NCBI GenBank assembly: GCA_900074885.1
Contig: FJUW01000035.1
Span: 736,986-800,985, forward strand
Direction: 5' to 3'
DNA from: Rhynchosporium graminicola
Lineage: Eukaryota; Ascomycota; Leotiomycetes; Helotiales; Ploettnerulaceae
Length of the DNA stretch: 64,000 nucleotides
The notes under the pieces were generated by a model that searched no databases, had not been told where the DNA came from, and worked only from the letters and a program-made list of their open reading frames with translations. The position numbers were made by a program, and so were the translations under genes. Shown in pieces: positions 22,685 through 34,732 of this stretch. Positions within the stretch are counted from its first letter, which is position 1. Each line of letters starts with the position of its first letter.

Positions 22685-25064
22685 AAGTACGCTTGTTTCA
22701 TGGACTGTACTTTAGGCTTGGAGATCATCAATGCAGAAATTGGGGGCGGGATAGGATTGTACCAGTAGAGACGATCGTTCATGAGGTCAGACTTCAGAAG
22801 TAATACATATATTTCATCATCATGCTTTTTAATACCGAATAGCTCGAAATGGACGTGCAAAAATCACTCCCACTCCGCGTGTAGACATGAGAAAATCAGC
22901 GAAATACAGTAGGGCATTATGAAAGTGTTTTTAATGATGTCACGTAAGTATTTGATGACTTTAGGAACCTGAAAATCGTAGAAGACGGAGTCAGACGTGC
23001 GCGTCTCGCTAGACACGGACTGACTGCGATAGGCTCCGACTCTAAGAACTTTATGATGAAAATTAGGAATTTGGCATTGGGATAAGTGAGGAGAAAATTA
23101 TTTGTGTGATGTTTTGCTGTTTCCGGGTAATAGTCAGGAGACTAAAAAGTAAGGATTTTGTGATTGACTTCCTTGAGAGAAAGCATCTTGAAACCTTCTT
23201 CGATATATCGTGTCTTGTAGTATAAGAAATTTACAAAAGCATCGATTTCCCTCAATGCCTGTTTTTTTTGTTAGACCGGTCTCGGATATCATAACTACAA
23301 CTTGTGTTTCTGATTCCTTCCCGAGTTGTGTTCTTTGATCTAGTTAGTCAAGCTGGAAAGGTTTGATTTGGTTTGGCGGTGGGCAGTGGGGAGTGGGTAG
23401 GGTAGTGAAGAGAAGGGGAGGGGAAAGGGAAGATTGATGATGGTGGGTTGAGAGTTGAGGGGATTATTTTGGTTGAGAGCCACATCAAATCAAGGGGGCC
23501 ATTATGATTTCTCCGTTCTTTTTCATATTGAGTTCTCATATGATTATCTTCTTTGTGATTTGCTCCGGATTCCTCTGATGGTCAGGTAGTGGAAGAAAAA
23601 GAGACTGAAGTCAGGAACTCGCATAAGTCGGCATTTGGCGCTACTGTGACGGAAGGGCTGAGTTTAAATGTGATTATCAAAAACTCATCTTCTTCTAGGA
23701 AGTAGTAGCCGATACCGAACAAAATGCCCGTACCCAGGACTGACGGGGCTGTGGGGGAAATTCCATGCGTATGCATGTATGTGTTGGCGGACTGGGATAT
23801 GAGAGATTCCTGACGAGAGAAACTTTTGGATTGCAGAGTTGACGTTCACGTTATGTAAGAAGGGGACTTTACTTCAAGATATCGGAGAGCTGTGCAGTGG
23901 GGGATGGGGATATGCAAGATGACAGCAAAATGATCTGTGATAATGAATGGTTATTGTAGATTTCTCATCTTTATCAATCCATGGATAGCCTGACGGACTA
24001 TGAAAATATTGCTGTCTCCTTTGTTCTGAATAACGACCCGAGTTTTCAGGGGGCCGTGGTAAATTTTCAAGTAACATTCTTCGCGGCTCGGCATGAAAGG
24101 AGTGTGCCAGTGATCTGAAGCATGAGAAAATATTGCTCTAGCTCCATCGGGGGATGTTTTATAGATGTTTACTTCTGCGTAGAACGCGCTTGTCCGACTC
24201 CGAGATCATCAGAAATTACCTGGCTTTGGTACATGCTCAACGAGTGTAAACTTGCGCGGTCTGTAGTAGCTGGCAGAGAAGTATTAGTGACTCGCAAGTC
24301 TATGTATGAATTCCTTGTGCTCCGTGGTGCGTGATTACTTTACGTGCTCGAGGGTCAATATTTGAGTATGGAATTGTTCGGAACAGGTGATTAGTGAGCT
24401 CGGAATGGCTATCATCAAAAAATCTTACAGAGATTAAGAATATACGGCTGAGTATGGATACTTTGTGATGACGGTTACTGCAAATTGACGGAAGTAACTG
24501 AGTTGACAGGCATCACCCAGGTCTGTCCGACCGCCCAAATCTTCCGCAATTTCAATTAACCTGTGAGAGACTATGTTACAGAACGTCTCTCATGTGTTCG
24601 TTAAGCTTAATCAAAGGGCCCCATCACAGGTCTGCCTCCTCCCGTGCCTTTTTCAAAGAAGTTTTATGGGGGTAAAGAAGGGACTATTCATTCTCACGAA
24701 AGGCCAAGCTTGTAAAAGATTACCAACTGTCACCTGAGACTGGAAACTACGAACTAATAGAGGCACAGGTGAGACCATAGAATTAAACCTAGCTAATCTG
24801 ATGGCAAAGCAGGATCTCTGGAAGTGGAAACGGGTAAGGTGTCTCCTGTGATACCCATGCAGCGCTTCATATTAAATTCTAGGAAAGCTTAGACAAAAAG
24901 AAACAGCTGTCATACCATGACTACTAACCAGACCCATCACAGTTGAAAGTTCGCCCGAAAAAAAGATCCAAATACTCGTCAGATCCTGCTAGATCTCTCC
25001 GATGGAACTCACACAGCCCTCTCACAGCAAGCTCTCTTTCATCAAGAGCTTGAGGGTCTGTCCT
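22685..25064. other. Gene-free stretch with purine-rich tract
   Basis: Presumed 3' flanks of two convergent genes. A G-rich strand at about 23371-23465 carries many GGG/GGGG runs and could form G-quadruplexes. No gene or RNA is supported in the remaining sequence. Confidence 0.45.
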
Positions 25065-26156
25065 TTACATGCCGGCAGCAGCGATCTCAACCCACACTGC
25101 AAGATCTCGACGCCCATTATTCTTCTTTTCAGTTCGCTTCCAGCGGAAATTTAACAAGGGAAATCGCTCATTGACTTTACCGAGTACCTGACCAACACCA
25201 TTCACGATAATTTGGCCGACGATCCTTGGGAAAGCTCTGTCGGTAGAGGAGATAAACGCGCCAGTTGGAAATCCGGTCCGTGGATCCCAACTTCCTTGTA
25301 TCTTTAGTCCGGGCCAAATAGGTGGAATTGGTTCCTTGTGAACGACTGCCCCCACCACCATCGAAGAGGGTTTACTTGCAGAGTCCCGCCTACTTCCTGT
25401 GTCTAGAGCATCCATGACGGCCTTTGAGCTGTTATCCTTCTTCTCGCGAGATAGGTCCCCATCCATCGAGCCGTCGTATGTGATGGAGATTCTAGGCCTA
25501 GATTTTCGAGATATTTCTTGCGTAGACTTGAATGGCCCCGGTTCCTGCGGACCCTGAATTGTCGACGGAGGTGCTTGAGATGGAAAATCATCTTCATCAC
25601 TATCTTGGAGATCATTATCCCGCTTCCGATACGATTTTCTCTTCCGAGATGACGGGGGGGCTCGAAATTGTACTTGAGGCAAGGTAGCAACTGGTGCAGT
25701 CGATTGGAGAACTAGCTTTGCGGCAGGATATCGAAATAAAATATCGGGATACGCAAGATTACCGGGCGTTTTTGGCTGTGTAGCTATCCAGTGTTCGAGA
25801 CGACTTTGCAGCAGAGATTCATGGGCTACAGGATCTAGAGGTGGAGGGAACGCATTGTGGCCAGGGAAGCCCCCTTTTAAAGATCAGTGCGCGATCAAAT
25901 TTCATAAAGGGAAGTTAAGTTGAGACTTACACCATTCAAACACAGTTGTCTGCTTAGCCTGGTAGATAAGGGTATTTTCTGGTAGTCTGCAGTCCAATGG
26001 CAGATTATCATTCTCATCCCGAAGGAGCTTGATGTATGATTCGACCGATTTTTGGAGTTCGCCATAACTGATGAAGGTACCTTTCGCAGGATCCTCCGGT
26101 AGAGGTACGGTGGCGGAACACTCTTTCAAGAATCTTTCGGTTTCGTCAAAACTCAT
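25065..26156 (-). CDS. Unrecognised 344-residue protein
   Basis: Two exons, 26156-25931 and 25873-25065, joined by a 57-bp intron with GTAAGT donor and AAAAG acceptor; the join gives ...TTVFEWWGFPGHNAF. I do not recognise the family. The N-terminal 110 residues look globular (acidic and aromatic, ERFLKEC..., SYGELQKSVESYIKLLRDE). The middle (~170-260) is basic and Ser/Pro-rich with RKRKSYRKR, a possible nuclear localisation signal, followed by an acidic SDEDD. The C-terminal ~80 residues again look folded (PPIWPGLKIQGSWDPRTGFP, FPRIVGQIIVNGVGQVLGKV). The protein may be nuclear. Exon lengths keep frame and the coding character is good, so the gene call is stronger than any functional statement. 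Confidence 0.65.
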
Positions 26157-27263
26157 GTTGTGTAAGACGGGAAACTTCCTCTAAGCTGAGCTTCTGCTTC
26201 AAGTTCTTTGGCTTGCTTCTGATTATACTTAGTGTCCTCGGACGGCGAGAAACAAATTACATGGAATTTGAAAGGTAAGTTGAAGCTTACGAGCTCTTCG
26301 TCTGACGGTACGTTTCAAAGGTGAAGAACAGCTGCGTCGTTTGCATGTTTCCGCTAATTGTGGAGAATCTCGGCTGCCCGCATCCAAGGCGCGGATTAAT
26401 ACATATGGCAATAGACACTGACCCTAAATAATAGTAGTCCAGACTGTCTTAGCTGTTCTAGGCAGCTCTTCTGACACATCATTCATATCTATGTGCAATA
26501 AACATCAGGTAAATAAAGACTCGCTTATGTCACGTGTCTATCCCACAGGCTCAATTTGGGATTGAAGCATGCTGATAATGAATAGCTATGAATTTTAGCA
26601 TGTATGTTTCAAGTTCAAGTGCTGATTAGCAGTTACAAAGTCCTAGCATGACCATACCAAGGTTCGAAGCCCTCTAAGGGTAGTCTTTCCCGTTTCTACA
26701 TTGTTGATGAGATTTTCCATTGTTTAAAAAGTAGGAGAACTCTGCCTGACGAGCCTCGTGGTAAGCTTCCTACCGATCACGGGAATTCGAGCCCTTATTT
26801 CGAGATCCTAGTGGAGATTTGAGATTTCTTAGGCTTCCAAAGAGGTTAAACGCCACTTGCACGCACCCTTCGAACGAAACTAGTATCATTAACGGTCGGA
26901 ATGTCGTATATACCGGTTCCTTAACATACCTCAGCACAGATATCGGAATTTTGAGCAAATATTCTGATCCGAAATATCATGTAATGAGAATGAGTCTTCA
27001 AATCTTATTCAAAGAATGACAGCAATGTCCTCATTAGAGTGGTAGTCTTCGTTGTGAAAACGAACAGAATCAAGATGCATGGTAAGAACCATTGCATACC
27101 CATCGGCTGCACCATGACCTTCTGATCATTTGGAATCGCAATAATAGCCCGAGATTCTGTTAGAGTTCCTACGAATTTTTTTCCTCCGGGCAGATGGATG
27201 GCGATCACACCGCTGAAAGCCCGCCCCGCATATACGTGATGGTCAAGTCAGTGAGATATCTGA
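26157..27263. other. Gene-free stretch
   Basis: Upstream side of the 25.1-26.2 kb gene. Short open frames on both strands (for example 26819-27019 +) lack domains and splice support. Confidence 0.4.
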
Positions 27264-27907
27264 ATGGCGGTGCTCTGCTCAAGGGCTCCCCTGCTGTCAA
27301 TCAACGACAAAGCCATTTATGATTCTTTTGTAGCAGGTCTTACTCGTGAAAGCTATGAAAGAATCTCCGTCGATGAATGAATTCAGTCGGAGACATGGAG
27401 GATTTCCTATGGTATTGATTCTTGCAGAAAGGCAGAGCTCTAGAATATCCTCCAGCTAGCTTGACAGGGCTTAAGGATGATATGAATTGGGAGGTAGACA
27501 TGGCTTCCAATGATGGGTGGACCATTCCTCTCTCTTTGCTGCTGAAATACAATAACACATTTTTGATGGTGTTCTAGATAGGCTGAATTATCATTGCCAA
27601 TGCGGCCGCTTTTTGCGTCGGAGAACTCAAAATCCATCTGGCAAATACCCAAAAGTGAAGCCCGAACAAATACTCATGGCTTCTGAACGCAGCCATTCTC
27701 GACGAGCAGCTACAGTTTCCGCCCCCAATAAGGTATGAAAACTGGGTCCAAGCTACTGATGAGTTTCGAGTCGACTCGAAATTGCCTTCCGCAAAAAGGA
27801 CTCCTTTCTTCGCCGACTTGGCAGTCATGAAAAGAATTCTGCCTCTCCCGTTACAAGATGCAGCCTGGCTATTGTTACCAAGGTCGAATGAATCTGCTGA
27901 CCTATAA
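27264..27907 (+). pseudogene. Possible broken or unconfirmed multi-exon gene
   Basis: Three plus-strand segments read like protein but do not join cleanly. Segment 1 begins with ATG at 27264 (MAVLCSRAPLLSINDKAIYD...) and stops after 38 codons. Segment 2 follows a good TTCTTGCAG acceptor near 27432 and runs ~50 codons (KGRALEYPPASLTGLKDDMN...). Segment 3, from about 27657, encodes ~80 residues rich in Trp/Leu/Pro and ends at TAA 27905-27907. The only available donors (GTCGAT, GTTCTA) are atypical, so the gene may be decaying or the model may be wrong. No family is recognised. The overlapping minus-strand frames look less protein-like. Confidence 0.28.
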
Positions 27908-29239
27908 GAAATTTGGTGTAATTGACAGAGGCAGAATTTATGATACTCAACATATCCTGGATTTCCAAATGCAACAAGTCTCCAGGGCTGGAGGCACGTG
28001 ATTTACACTGAACTTCGAATACTCCAACTTTGGTACATGCTGTAATAATCTGACCTTTGACGTCTATGCGTAGTAATAGAGACGTCCACTTTATAACGGG
28101 AACTAAACGATGAACTAATCAGGGGTTTTCAAACTCTTCTCTAATGATCAGAATCTGGATTATCTAGCACGGACAGGAATAGCAAGTTTTTTCCACCCTG
28201 TACGAATTATGCTCAAAGAAACAAGCCTTGAAACTTCCAAATCTATCAGGAATGATTATACACTAATGACGTCATATTTCTCCAAGGGTAGATGCTGTGG
28301 CATGGAGACAGGATCCTGATAACCTAAAAGTCTAAACTGTTCACGTAATTCGACCTCGCTTATGATCAAAACAAACTTCAACCCCGCATTAGCTCAGCCT
28401 CAAGAAGAGGATCCGAAACCCCAAATGTGCCAGAAGCACATACCTTCAGACGCTCACCCCGATCAAACTCTTATTTCGCTTTTCCCCATCATGTAAAAGA
28501 ACCACGAGGACCGAAATAGGCTTTGATGGCCGAATGTTTCTCGAATCAATCGAATGATGATGACAATCAGACGAAACAAATCCAAGAAGTTGCGATTCGT
28601 TGAGCTGATCAAAGAACGAAGACTTCGGCTAGGCCAAGGAACCTTGCATTTAAAAGTGGTAGCTGAACGTGCGGAGCTTGGAAGGCTCGAGACGAAAGAT
28701 CGGGATGATTTGGTTATGAGGTCATCTTGTTTGTTTACCCAATTCGATGTTTCCTGAAAGTTTATTACTTCGACGAGGATGTTTGTTCCATCAATAGTAG
28801 TTGCGAGAAGCATATTTGCCAGAGCTTGAGTCGGCATACTTTCCACGAGATCAAGTGAAAACCACCCAGGTGATGATAACGGTAGTTACATTGTGGAGCT
28901 TCAAGCCCCCGTAAATAGGTCGCATATAGTCGTATGCAAGTCACACCCCCCTTTTTGATAGCGCTGGGCAATGCCATGTACCTCTATTCAACGTGAGAAG
29001 ATATTCTGGACCGCACGGACTTTACCCAAGTAAGTCTTTCATTTCCTCAACTGATACTCGTGAATGTGCTTTAGGTATGGTGAGCTTCTAAGTGTCGAAA
29101 GATAAGTCTGATCTGGATTTTAAAACCTTGGCGGAAAGAGTGCAATCGGCCGATTAGTGATAGAGTTTGGTGTGGCGGATAGTACAGAGCTTTTGAATGG
29201 ATCCGCGATTTGAGCTGAACCTAAGATAAAGCCTACTGT
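27908..29239. other. Gene-free stretch
   Basis: No supported gene. A 127-codon minus-strand frame (28463-28846) and its plus-strand shadow have no recognisable features. Confidence 0.4.
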
Positions 29240-29720
29240 AGCTTCGCTCGGCGTAGTGATAGAGTTGGGTTGAGTTGAGTCTAGGGTAGTACTCAACTCA
29301 ACTCAAAGCTATATTTAGTGTACTTTTAACTGAACTAAACTGGACTTAAGAGTTCTTCTAAGTATATTTGGAGCATTACCCTACATTTATACAAACTTTC
29401 TACAGAGTTACAAGCTATAATATCTAGCTTACTGCTCTATATAACCCATACAAACTATATGTTCTAGCGAAGGTCGTCACGTTAGTATTATCTTTAATAG
29501 CACAATACTAGACTGAACTTGAAAATTCTTACTTTTCAGTAGATGAAGGTTATTTTATCCTGACTTTATACTAATTTATATACTCTAAGTCTACTCCAAG
29601 TAAAGAATTAAGTACTCTAAAGCTCTAAAACTAGCGTAGCGTACACAAGTCAACTCTCGACTCAGAGTTTACTCAGAGTATCTTGGCTAATTATCGCTAC
29701 GCTGGCTCCGCTGCTTCTGG
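29240..29720. repeat. Degenerate AT-rich transposon-like element
   Basis: A sharply AT-rich block poor in CpA and TpG, with iterations of ACTCAACTCAACTC near 29292-29310 and CTCTCGACTCAGAG near 29653-29668. The sequence GCGTAGTGATA at 29251-29261 matches, in inverted orientation, TATCGCTACGC at 29692-29702 with one mismatch, suggesting weak terminal inverted repeats. No coding remnant was identified. It is probably a RIP-affected non-autonomous DNA element, but boundaries are uncertain. Confidence 0.35.
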
Positions 29721-30272
29721 CTTGAGAAAAAATCCGGCTGAATGGTGTGAAGAGGTGAAAGTTTGAGAAACTTTCATAATTAAAATCAAGTTGGTCATGA
29801 TGAGGTATTTTATTGAGTTCGACTATCCTACGGTATATACTAAACAATATCTCTTCCTCGTCTCCCGCCATGATGTAGTACATAGTTCCAGGTCTCGGCT
29901 TATATCGAGGACACCCAACGCCATGCACATGATCTGCTCTTTAAAAGACACGTATATTGTACCAAGAAGTAGCGCACCGCTAGATAGTTAGGGTAAAAAG
30001 GTATCATTAGAATCGAAAACAACAGCCATACAAATCTCATCCACTCAGTCTAAAAGCAGACCAAATTCATCCATAACAATAGACACCAATTGGCGTGAGA
30101 GACAAGACAAAACGCCGAGCTCCTTGCCAATAACAAAATGCCATCACCTCGCGAGCCGGGCCTCGTGGAGCCATCTGTACAATTACTCCCAAAGAACTTT
30201 GGCTCGTGTCCTTCTCCATGCCCTCGATTCCCAATTTTAATGCCAGTCATCTTCAGTCAAGAAAGGCACAGC

Positions 30273-32500
30273 TCATATCCAGTCGCGCTTCTGTTGACTT
30301 GAAGCCTGCCTTGCTGGCCCTGCCACAGGAGATCCAGGTGGGTTGGGACGAAAGGGATTGCCGTTTGACTTATTCGGAGTCGGAGAAGAGGTCTTGCCCT
30401 CAGGCGTGTAGACTGCGGCACTCAAAGAATATACCGTTGGGCTGAGCTGAGTATTTGAGTCTCTCATTTTGCCTACCTGAGAGAGGAAGACCCTAGGTGT
30501 CGGAGGTAAGGTCTTGTTGATTGAAGCCGGACTTTGTTGTGGTGTGGAGATGTTAAGTGGCGAAGGTAGCGGCTTCTGGCCTGTTGATGCTATGAATGAA
30601 GTTTGAACTTTCAGCATCCTGCTGGCTATTGTAGGTTTCGCTGATGATTTCGAAGCAGGAGTGCTATCCTTGGAAGCCGAGTACGTAGTTGATTGTAATG
30701 GCCCGATGCTGTAGATGGATGAGGGTGACGGCGATCTAGCCGCCGATGGCTTAAGTGCCATTGCCTTGTAGGTCGTCGGTGGTAATGGGAGACTCTCGAG
30801 ATCTTCCTGCGAAGGAGTTGGCGCATGCGATAGACGCAGGCCGATCTGTACTGTCGCGGACGAGGTGATCGAGGAGTCTCGACGATGCCGTGGTGCAGTT
30901 GGGTATAGGATCGCTGGTGGTGGCGTCAATTGATTGATATCGTAGACTGAATCAAGTTTTTTACCAGCCTTTGTCGGGCTGCTACCCTCAGCCGGGAAAA
31001 GGGAGTATGATGGTTTTTGGGCATGTGAGCGAGCTTGAACAGCAGGACAATCTGATGCTCTTGCTGTTTCTGGTAGTATTGGTAGACTGCCCATTTCTGC
31101 TTCTTGTCTCTTCGCACCTCCATATGATTGGCTCCTCAAAGACTCCATAGAGATTCCTCGATCCTTTTCCAGTCCAACGAGACTTGCTCGGCTGTCGGAA
31201 CGACTCGTGCGATCCTCACTTGCCGTCCCTGGGCCAGTCACTGGATTGACTAGGTGCGCATGCATAGCCACCTCGTTAGGTCCAAACATCCTGATTTGAT
31301 GTCTAGGCTCAGCCCATTTCTTTGCTGCCGCCTTTGGAGCGAAAGATGTTGTGGCGGTATTAGATCTTAAAAATAGTTGTAGCAGACCAGTCATCAATCC
31401 CGATAGATTCACCACTACAGTTGCCATCATTGCAAGCTTAATATCTCCCTGACTATCGATCAGAGAATAGAAGAATGGAACAACGAACGACTAGAAATGT
31501 TAGCTAAACTCACTCAAATCATGCTTGTACTCACCAAAGGAATTATGCCAAGAACAAGGTAGTACACCATCCTGGAGGCAGCAATTCGCTGATGTTGATC
31601 AATCAAATTGACTGTGGAAAGCCGGATGAAGATCGTCAGAGCAGCTATAATCATCAATCCTCCAACAGAAGTCAACATCACAAATCCCAGCTTTCCAAAA
31701 CTTGAGATGAACCAAATCAAAGAGGCGAAGCACGCGTTGGGCGCTGGCTGAATATGCGACGGAACCCACGTGGCTATCAACATAACCACTATTACACCAC
31801 AGCAGATAGTGACATCCCATCGCCCTCTTGCTTGAAAAGGTGTACTTCGAAAGGATCGTAAGGCACATTCTGTTCCGAAGACTAGTTGAATATAAGGCAC
31901 AATGAAAATTGCTACAATCGTTAGCCTAGACTCGAGCAAAGGTGAGCCATCACCTACCAGGCCACATGAATTGTGCGATGAGATTACATCCTGTTGCAAA
32001 CAGAGAGTCTAGGCCCTGCCCTTGCACACCTGCAAATGCGAGGCCTTGAATGACAATTCCAATCGTCAGTACCAAAGGAAAGGTTTCTGCTGGATGTATC
32101 GATGAGATACAGAATTTGCTGTTCACCATCAGTACTTGTCTCTTTCAATAACTAGTGGTACTCACGAAGCTTTGAACTTTGGGTTACACCTCTTCGATGC
32201 CCAGTAGCAGTCGTACAGAATACTACACGCAGTTGCAAACGCGGCCAAAATGTTGAAAGTAGCGAGAATTATTGTCGAGGTCCTGACCGACTTGCTCTCA
32301 GCAAAAACAAGATTCGATATCAAGTTGAATGTCGAATTGCCTCCTGGTCCTGTCCTGTTGCTTGCATTTTGAAAAAATGGATTTCCAGTCCGGTTTCCAT
32401 CCATCGTATCGTTCGCGTCCTGCTCTATCGCTCTCACAACCCTCTCGGCAATCATCCTGGCCGAAATAGCCATTATTACTTCCGGTTGACCAAGCCCCAT
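30273..32500 (-). CDS. Seven-transmembrane receptor-like protein
   Basis: Four exons (32500-32166, 32118-31958, 31911-31535, 31490-30273) give 696 residues; introns are 47, 46 and 44 bp, two with GCTAAC branch sites. The N-terminus (~1-75) is hydrophilic with several N-x-S/T sequons (NDT, NRT, NAS, NST), as expected for an extracellular domain. Seven hydrophobic segments follow: roughly at 76-100, 118-140, 153-178, 190-210, 225-250, 270-292 and 300-322. The last ~360 residues are a Ser/Pro/Thr-rich cytoplasmic tail. This N-out, 7-helix, long-tail layout is that of fungal G-protein-coupled receptors, but no class-defining motif is recognised. A fungal-specific membrane protein of other function remains possible. 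Confidence 0.72.
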
Positions 32501-34316
32501 GAATGTAAGACGTTGTCGTTGGCAGCGAGCCGAGGCGTTGCCGTCTGTTTTTGTTATTTAAGTCATGAAGGTCGCCTGCGCCGGTTTGGTGGTGAGGATG
32601 TGTGAAGAGATAGAGAAAGAATAGATTATGAAATAATGTAAAGAATGAGCACACCGATAGGCCAGAAGGGTGGGAAAAGGTTAGATGAAACGGTTTCTGA
32701 GCCAGCAGTAGTACCAGAAGCACCCGACGAATAGAATAACGACAGGAAAGACTGACAGCAACACTCAGAAGAGAACGGAGAACGTTGAGACAGAGGTTAA
32801 CCTGCACCAGGATCGCATGAAGTATAAGAGAAATGCCAAAGCTGAAAGGATAAACGCAGGTCTAGTGGTCCAGGCGCGGGAGAAGGCTAGGCCGGGATAC
32901 TAGGACCGACGTTGTGGAGGGGGAGTAGGCTCCGCAACCATGATTCCTTGGGGACATGGTATCAATTCATTGCAAGATACACGCTGACTGGCTGTATGTT
33001 TTCACCTGCGAGCCAGGATCGACGTCAAAGAAGAGGCTCGTTACAGGAACAACTAATCTATCTGAGTTCAAGCTCCAGCCCATGCGCAACATTCGCTGGA
33101 GAGGCAGCGGGAGGCCTTGCGTCCTGCATCTTACCTGACCTAACTAAGCTTCTCCTCCGTGAGCGTGGCGTAAATTCCACACACTATTGTGCTGGGTTCT
33201 TTGATTTCTTGAGGCACGCCGAGTCGCAAGGCTGTCATGAGGCACACTTAGGAGTTTCGTTGTCGTCGCAGATTCTCGCTTAATCCCTGAAACCGCGGAG
33301 ACCAGGGCAATGCAGTGGAGAATTCATGCAAAGAGTTCCAGCGAATTACAGACCTCGATAGGTGTGGATTCTTCCAAGAGACTTCTTTAATCCCTGTGCC
33401 TTGAGCAATGGTAAGCAGTTCCTTGAGGCTGTCAAATATTTGACAGGGTGGAGGCATGAAAAATAAAGTAGTTCAACTTCGGATCCCATTGCACAGAGCT
33501 TGAGACGACCTGATATTTGTCTATCGGAAGCTTCACATTAGACTGGCGAACAAGTCTTTGATATGATTTGAAAGTTCTTCAAGAGTGTGGCTGTTGGTGG
33601 CGGCATTGGATCAGAATATGCACACTCGGCCATCGGTGGAGACAGGCATATCGATCGGAGGAGTTCATCCAGAGTGACAAAGAAGTAATTCAGCCAAAGG
33701 ATCTTCTACTAGAGGTTGTGGATGCTGGGGGCGTTGTATGAAGCTCGGCGAGTAGCAAGATTTGAGATGAAACTTCTTGATAAGTATATCTCCTGGGCGG
33801 CCAAAGATCGCGATGTGGCTCTCGATCGAGGACGATAGACCAAGACACGGTCTTTGATGATATGTAACCATGAGTCTTTGATGACCTAACAACAGAGAAA
33901 TTGCGTGTTTATCAAGTTCAAGGTCTGTTGAAGACTCGATAGCGGTTGCGTTCGCGAAGGCCTCAAGAAGCTTAAAAAAACATGAAAGTCACGTGACAAT
34001 ATCCACTCAATCATAAAACGCAAGCGACGCATATGTCCAAGAGCACGATTGCACCGCAACAGCCGATTCTTTAGATGTTCTGATTTTCAAGGTACAGCAT
34101 ATTTTGGGGAAAACTTTAAGGTCTAGAGTTTGACTCTTCGACATTGCTCGAAGGATTCCAGCTTCTTAGGCCAGCCGGCTGAAGTCAAGTAATCTCATTA
34201 ACTCATCATTACTATTAAGGAATCTCCATTTTTCAAGCTCATATCTTCGGATTCATTTGCGCAAGGCTGGTGGCTGCTAGTCGACGTCAAATATATTAAC
34301 CGTGTGGTGAAGCCCC
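32501..34316. other. Gene-free stretch upstream of the 7-TM gene
   Basis: The first few hundred bases are the presumed promoter and 5' UTR of the minus-strand 7-TM gene. Beyond this only short unrecognised frames are seen. Confidence 0.45.
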
Positions 34317-34732
34317 GGACCCATGGAATCGATTATTTCGTCATGAGGCCACAAGGCATATATATTACTAAAGTGAGCCCTGAATCAGGTATAGAACGCT
34401 CGAGCATGCCACTTTATCTGAATAAATTAAGCGAGGTTTTACCCCTCTAACACTTATTTGATATCTTAAAGTACTATCTTATATACGATTAAATTATTTG
34501 ATAGGGTAGTCTATAATTAATCTTAGACTAGTCTGATAAGAATACTGTTTTTGAATTATTCTTAGGGTATAGTTTCGCTGTTATAAAAGTGCTAGAACTA
34601 CTCCCTAGCTCTACTTTCGTACGATCTCACTAAGTCAATTGTTGAGCGAGAAAAAGCGGCATGCGTAGCTCTTGGTGTGGTCTGTGTGTTTGCCTTATGG
34701 CCTCATGACGAAATAATCGATTCCGGACCCAT
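34317..34732. mobile_element. MITE with 34-bp TIRs and 8-bp target duplication
   Basis: A 400-bp element (34325-34724) is bounded by inverted repeats of 34 bp: 34325-34358, starting GGAATCGATTATTTCGTCAT, and 34691-34724 reading inward, with one C/T mismatch. It is flanked by the direct repeat GGACCCAT at 34317-34324 and 34725-34732. The interior is AT-rich (TAATTAATCTTAGACTAG and similar) without coding capacity. An 8-bp duplication is typical of hAT-superfamily insertions, so this is best read as a non-autonomous hAT-like element. The single mismatch is a CA-to-TA change, compatible with mild RIP. Confidence 0.82.

Noticed and set aside
28463..28846. 127-codon minus-strand frame
   Set aside because: No recognisable motif, and an overlapping plus-strand frame is equally open.
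29662..29928. 88-codon minus-strand frame
   Set aside because: Overlaps the end of a decayed element and shows no known domain; cannot be told from chance.
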